Of a DNA stretch of 13,905 nucleotides, positions 13,774 through 13,905 are shown in pieces. The stretch is from Chlamydia trachomatis (GTDB taxonomy: Bacteria > Chlamydiota > Chlamydiia > Chlamydiales > 2-12-FULL-49-11), in assembly GCA_945877885.1 (NCBI GenBank), contig CAMCSI010000016.1, positions 1-13,905 on the forward strand, in the 5' to 3' direction. The notes beneath the pieces are model-generated. The model was not told the DNA's origin. It made no database searches and saw nothing but the letters and a program-made list of their open reading frames with translations. A program made the position numbers and the translations under genes. The stretch's first letter is position 1. Each line of letters starts with the position of its first letter.

Positions 13774-13905
13774 CAACTTTCCTAAAACGATAAAGAGGTT
13801 TTTTTCGAAGAATGGTCGGAAACAAAAAGAAAATATTTAGATAAATGAAAATTTTTGTTGCAAAAATAAAAGTAAAAGATAAAAATAGATATTTTAAATT
13901 TTACA
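13774..13905. other. AT-rich noncoding end of the window
   Basis: Apart from the upstream part of the peptidase promoter this stretch is very AT-rich. It shows no coding frame, no strong hairpin and no RNA gene that I could recognise before the window ends. Confidence 0.5.

Noticed and set aside
13732..13776. Longer N-terminus for the PepC-type peptidase from ATG 13776
   Set aside because: The extra residues overlap the likely -10 box and lack family similarity; ATG 13731 has an AAAGGA site at correct spacing.
1..13905. CRISPR array, tRNA, rRNA, insertion sequence or integrase
   Set aside because: No regularly spaced direct repeats, tRNA or rRNA signatures, transposase motifs or IS ends were seen on either strand.

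Overview
This is a low-GC bacterial window with short spacers and several overlapping or tightly convergent genes. The contents point to a host-associated, probably intracellular bacterium: two tandem membrane proteins related to ATP/ADP-translocase-type nucleotide transporters, a short leucine-rich-repeat protein with an F-box-like N-terminus, and a glycoside hydrolase of the kind best known from fungal glucosylceramide and sterol-glucoside breakdown. A chlamydia-like lineage is my best guess. No rRNA, tRNA or taxonomic marker is present to prove it, and other obligate intracellular groups remain possible.

Left part (1-4560, mostly + strand): the 3' end of a gene cut by the window edge overlaps a transporter-like gene (468-1718). 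A small minus-strand gene (1650-1940) follows, then a second, clearly paralogous transporter-like gene (2066-3385) and a HlyD/MFP-type periplasmic adaptor (3454-4560). A perfect 11-1-11 palindrome lies just before the adaptor start.

Middle (4570-8030): a minus-strand gene (4570-5910) carries the catalytic pattern of the guanidino-group-modifying superfamily (peptidylarginine/agmatine/arginine deiminases and amidinotransferases). It is divergent from a complete NAD-type malic enzyme (6014-7663). The 367-bp spacer that follows is not empty. It holds a well-formed minus-strand small-RNA unit (promoter, hairpin, U-tract terminator) at about 7667-7782. A second folded segment at about 7790-7914 closes its stems better as minus-strand RNA than as plus-strand RNA.

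Right part (8031-13905): the LRR/F-box-like candidate effector has its own extended -10 promoter and converges on a small unknown gene (8903-9343, minus). A promoter at 9429-9456 drives a probable operon of thiol peroxidase (TTG start), a YvlD/phage-holin-4-type membrane protein, and a GH5 endoglycoceramidase-like enzyme. The start of the GH5 gene is complicated by a T7 tract. That operon converges, with a 4-bp overlap, on a bleomycin-hydrolase/PepC-type cysteine aminopeptidase on the minus strand.

Read together, the genes suggest life on host metabolites: nucleotide or other solute transport, malate use, peptide trimming, host glycolipid cleavage, peroxide defence and possible host-directed effectors. 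The links between neighbours are inference. The most novel signals are the two minus-strand RNA candidates, the unassigned deiminase-fold protein, the diverged transporter pair and the homopolymer at the GH5 start.
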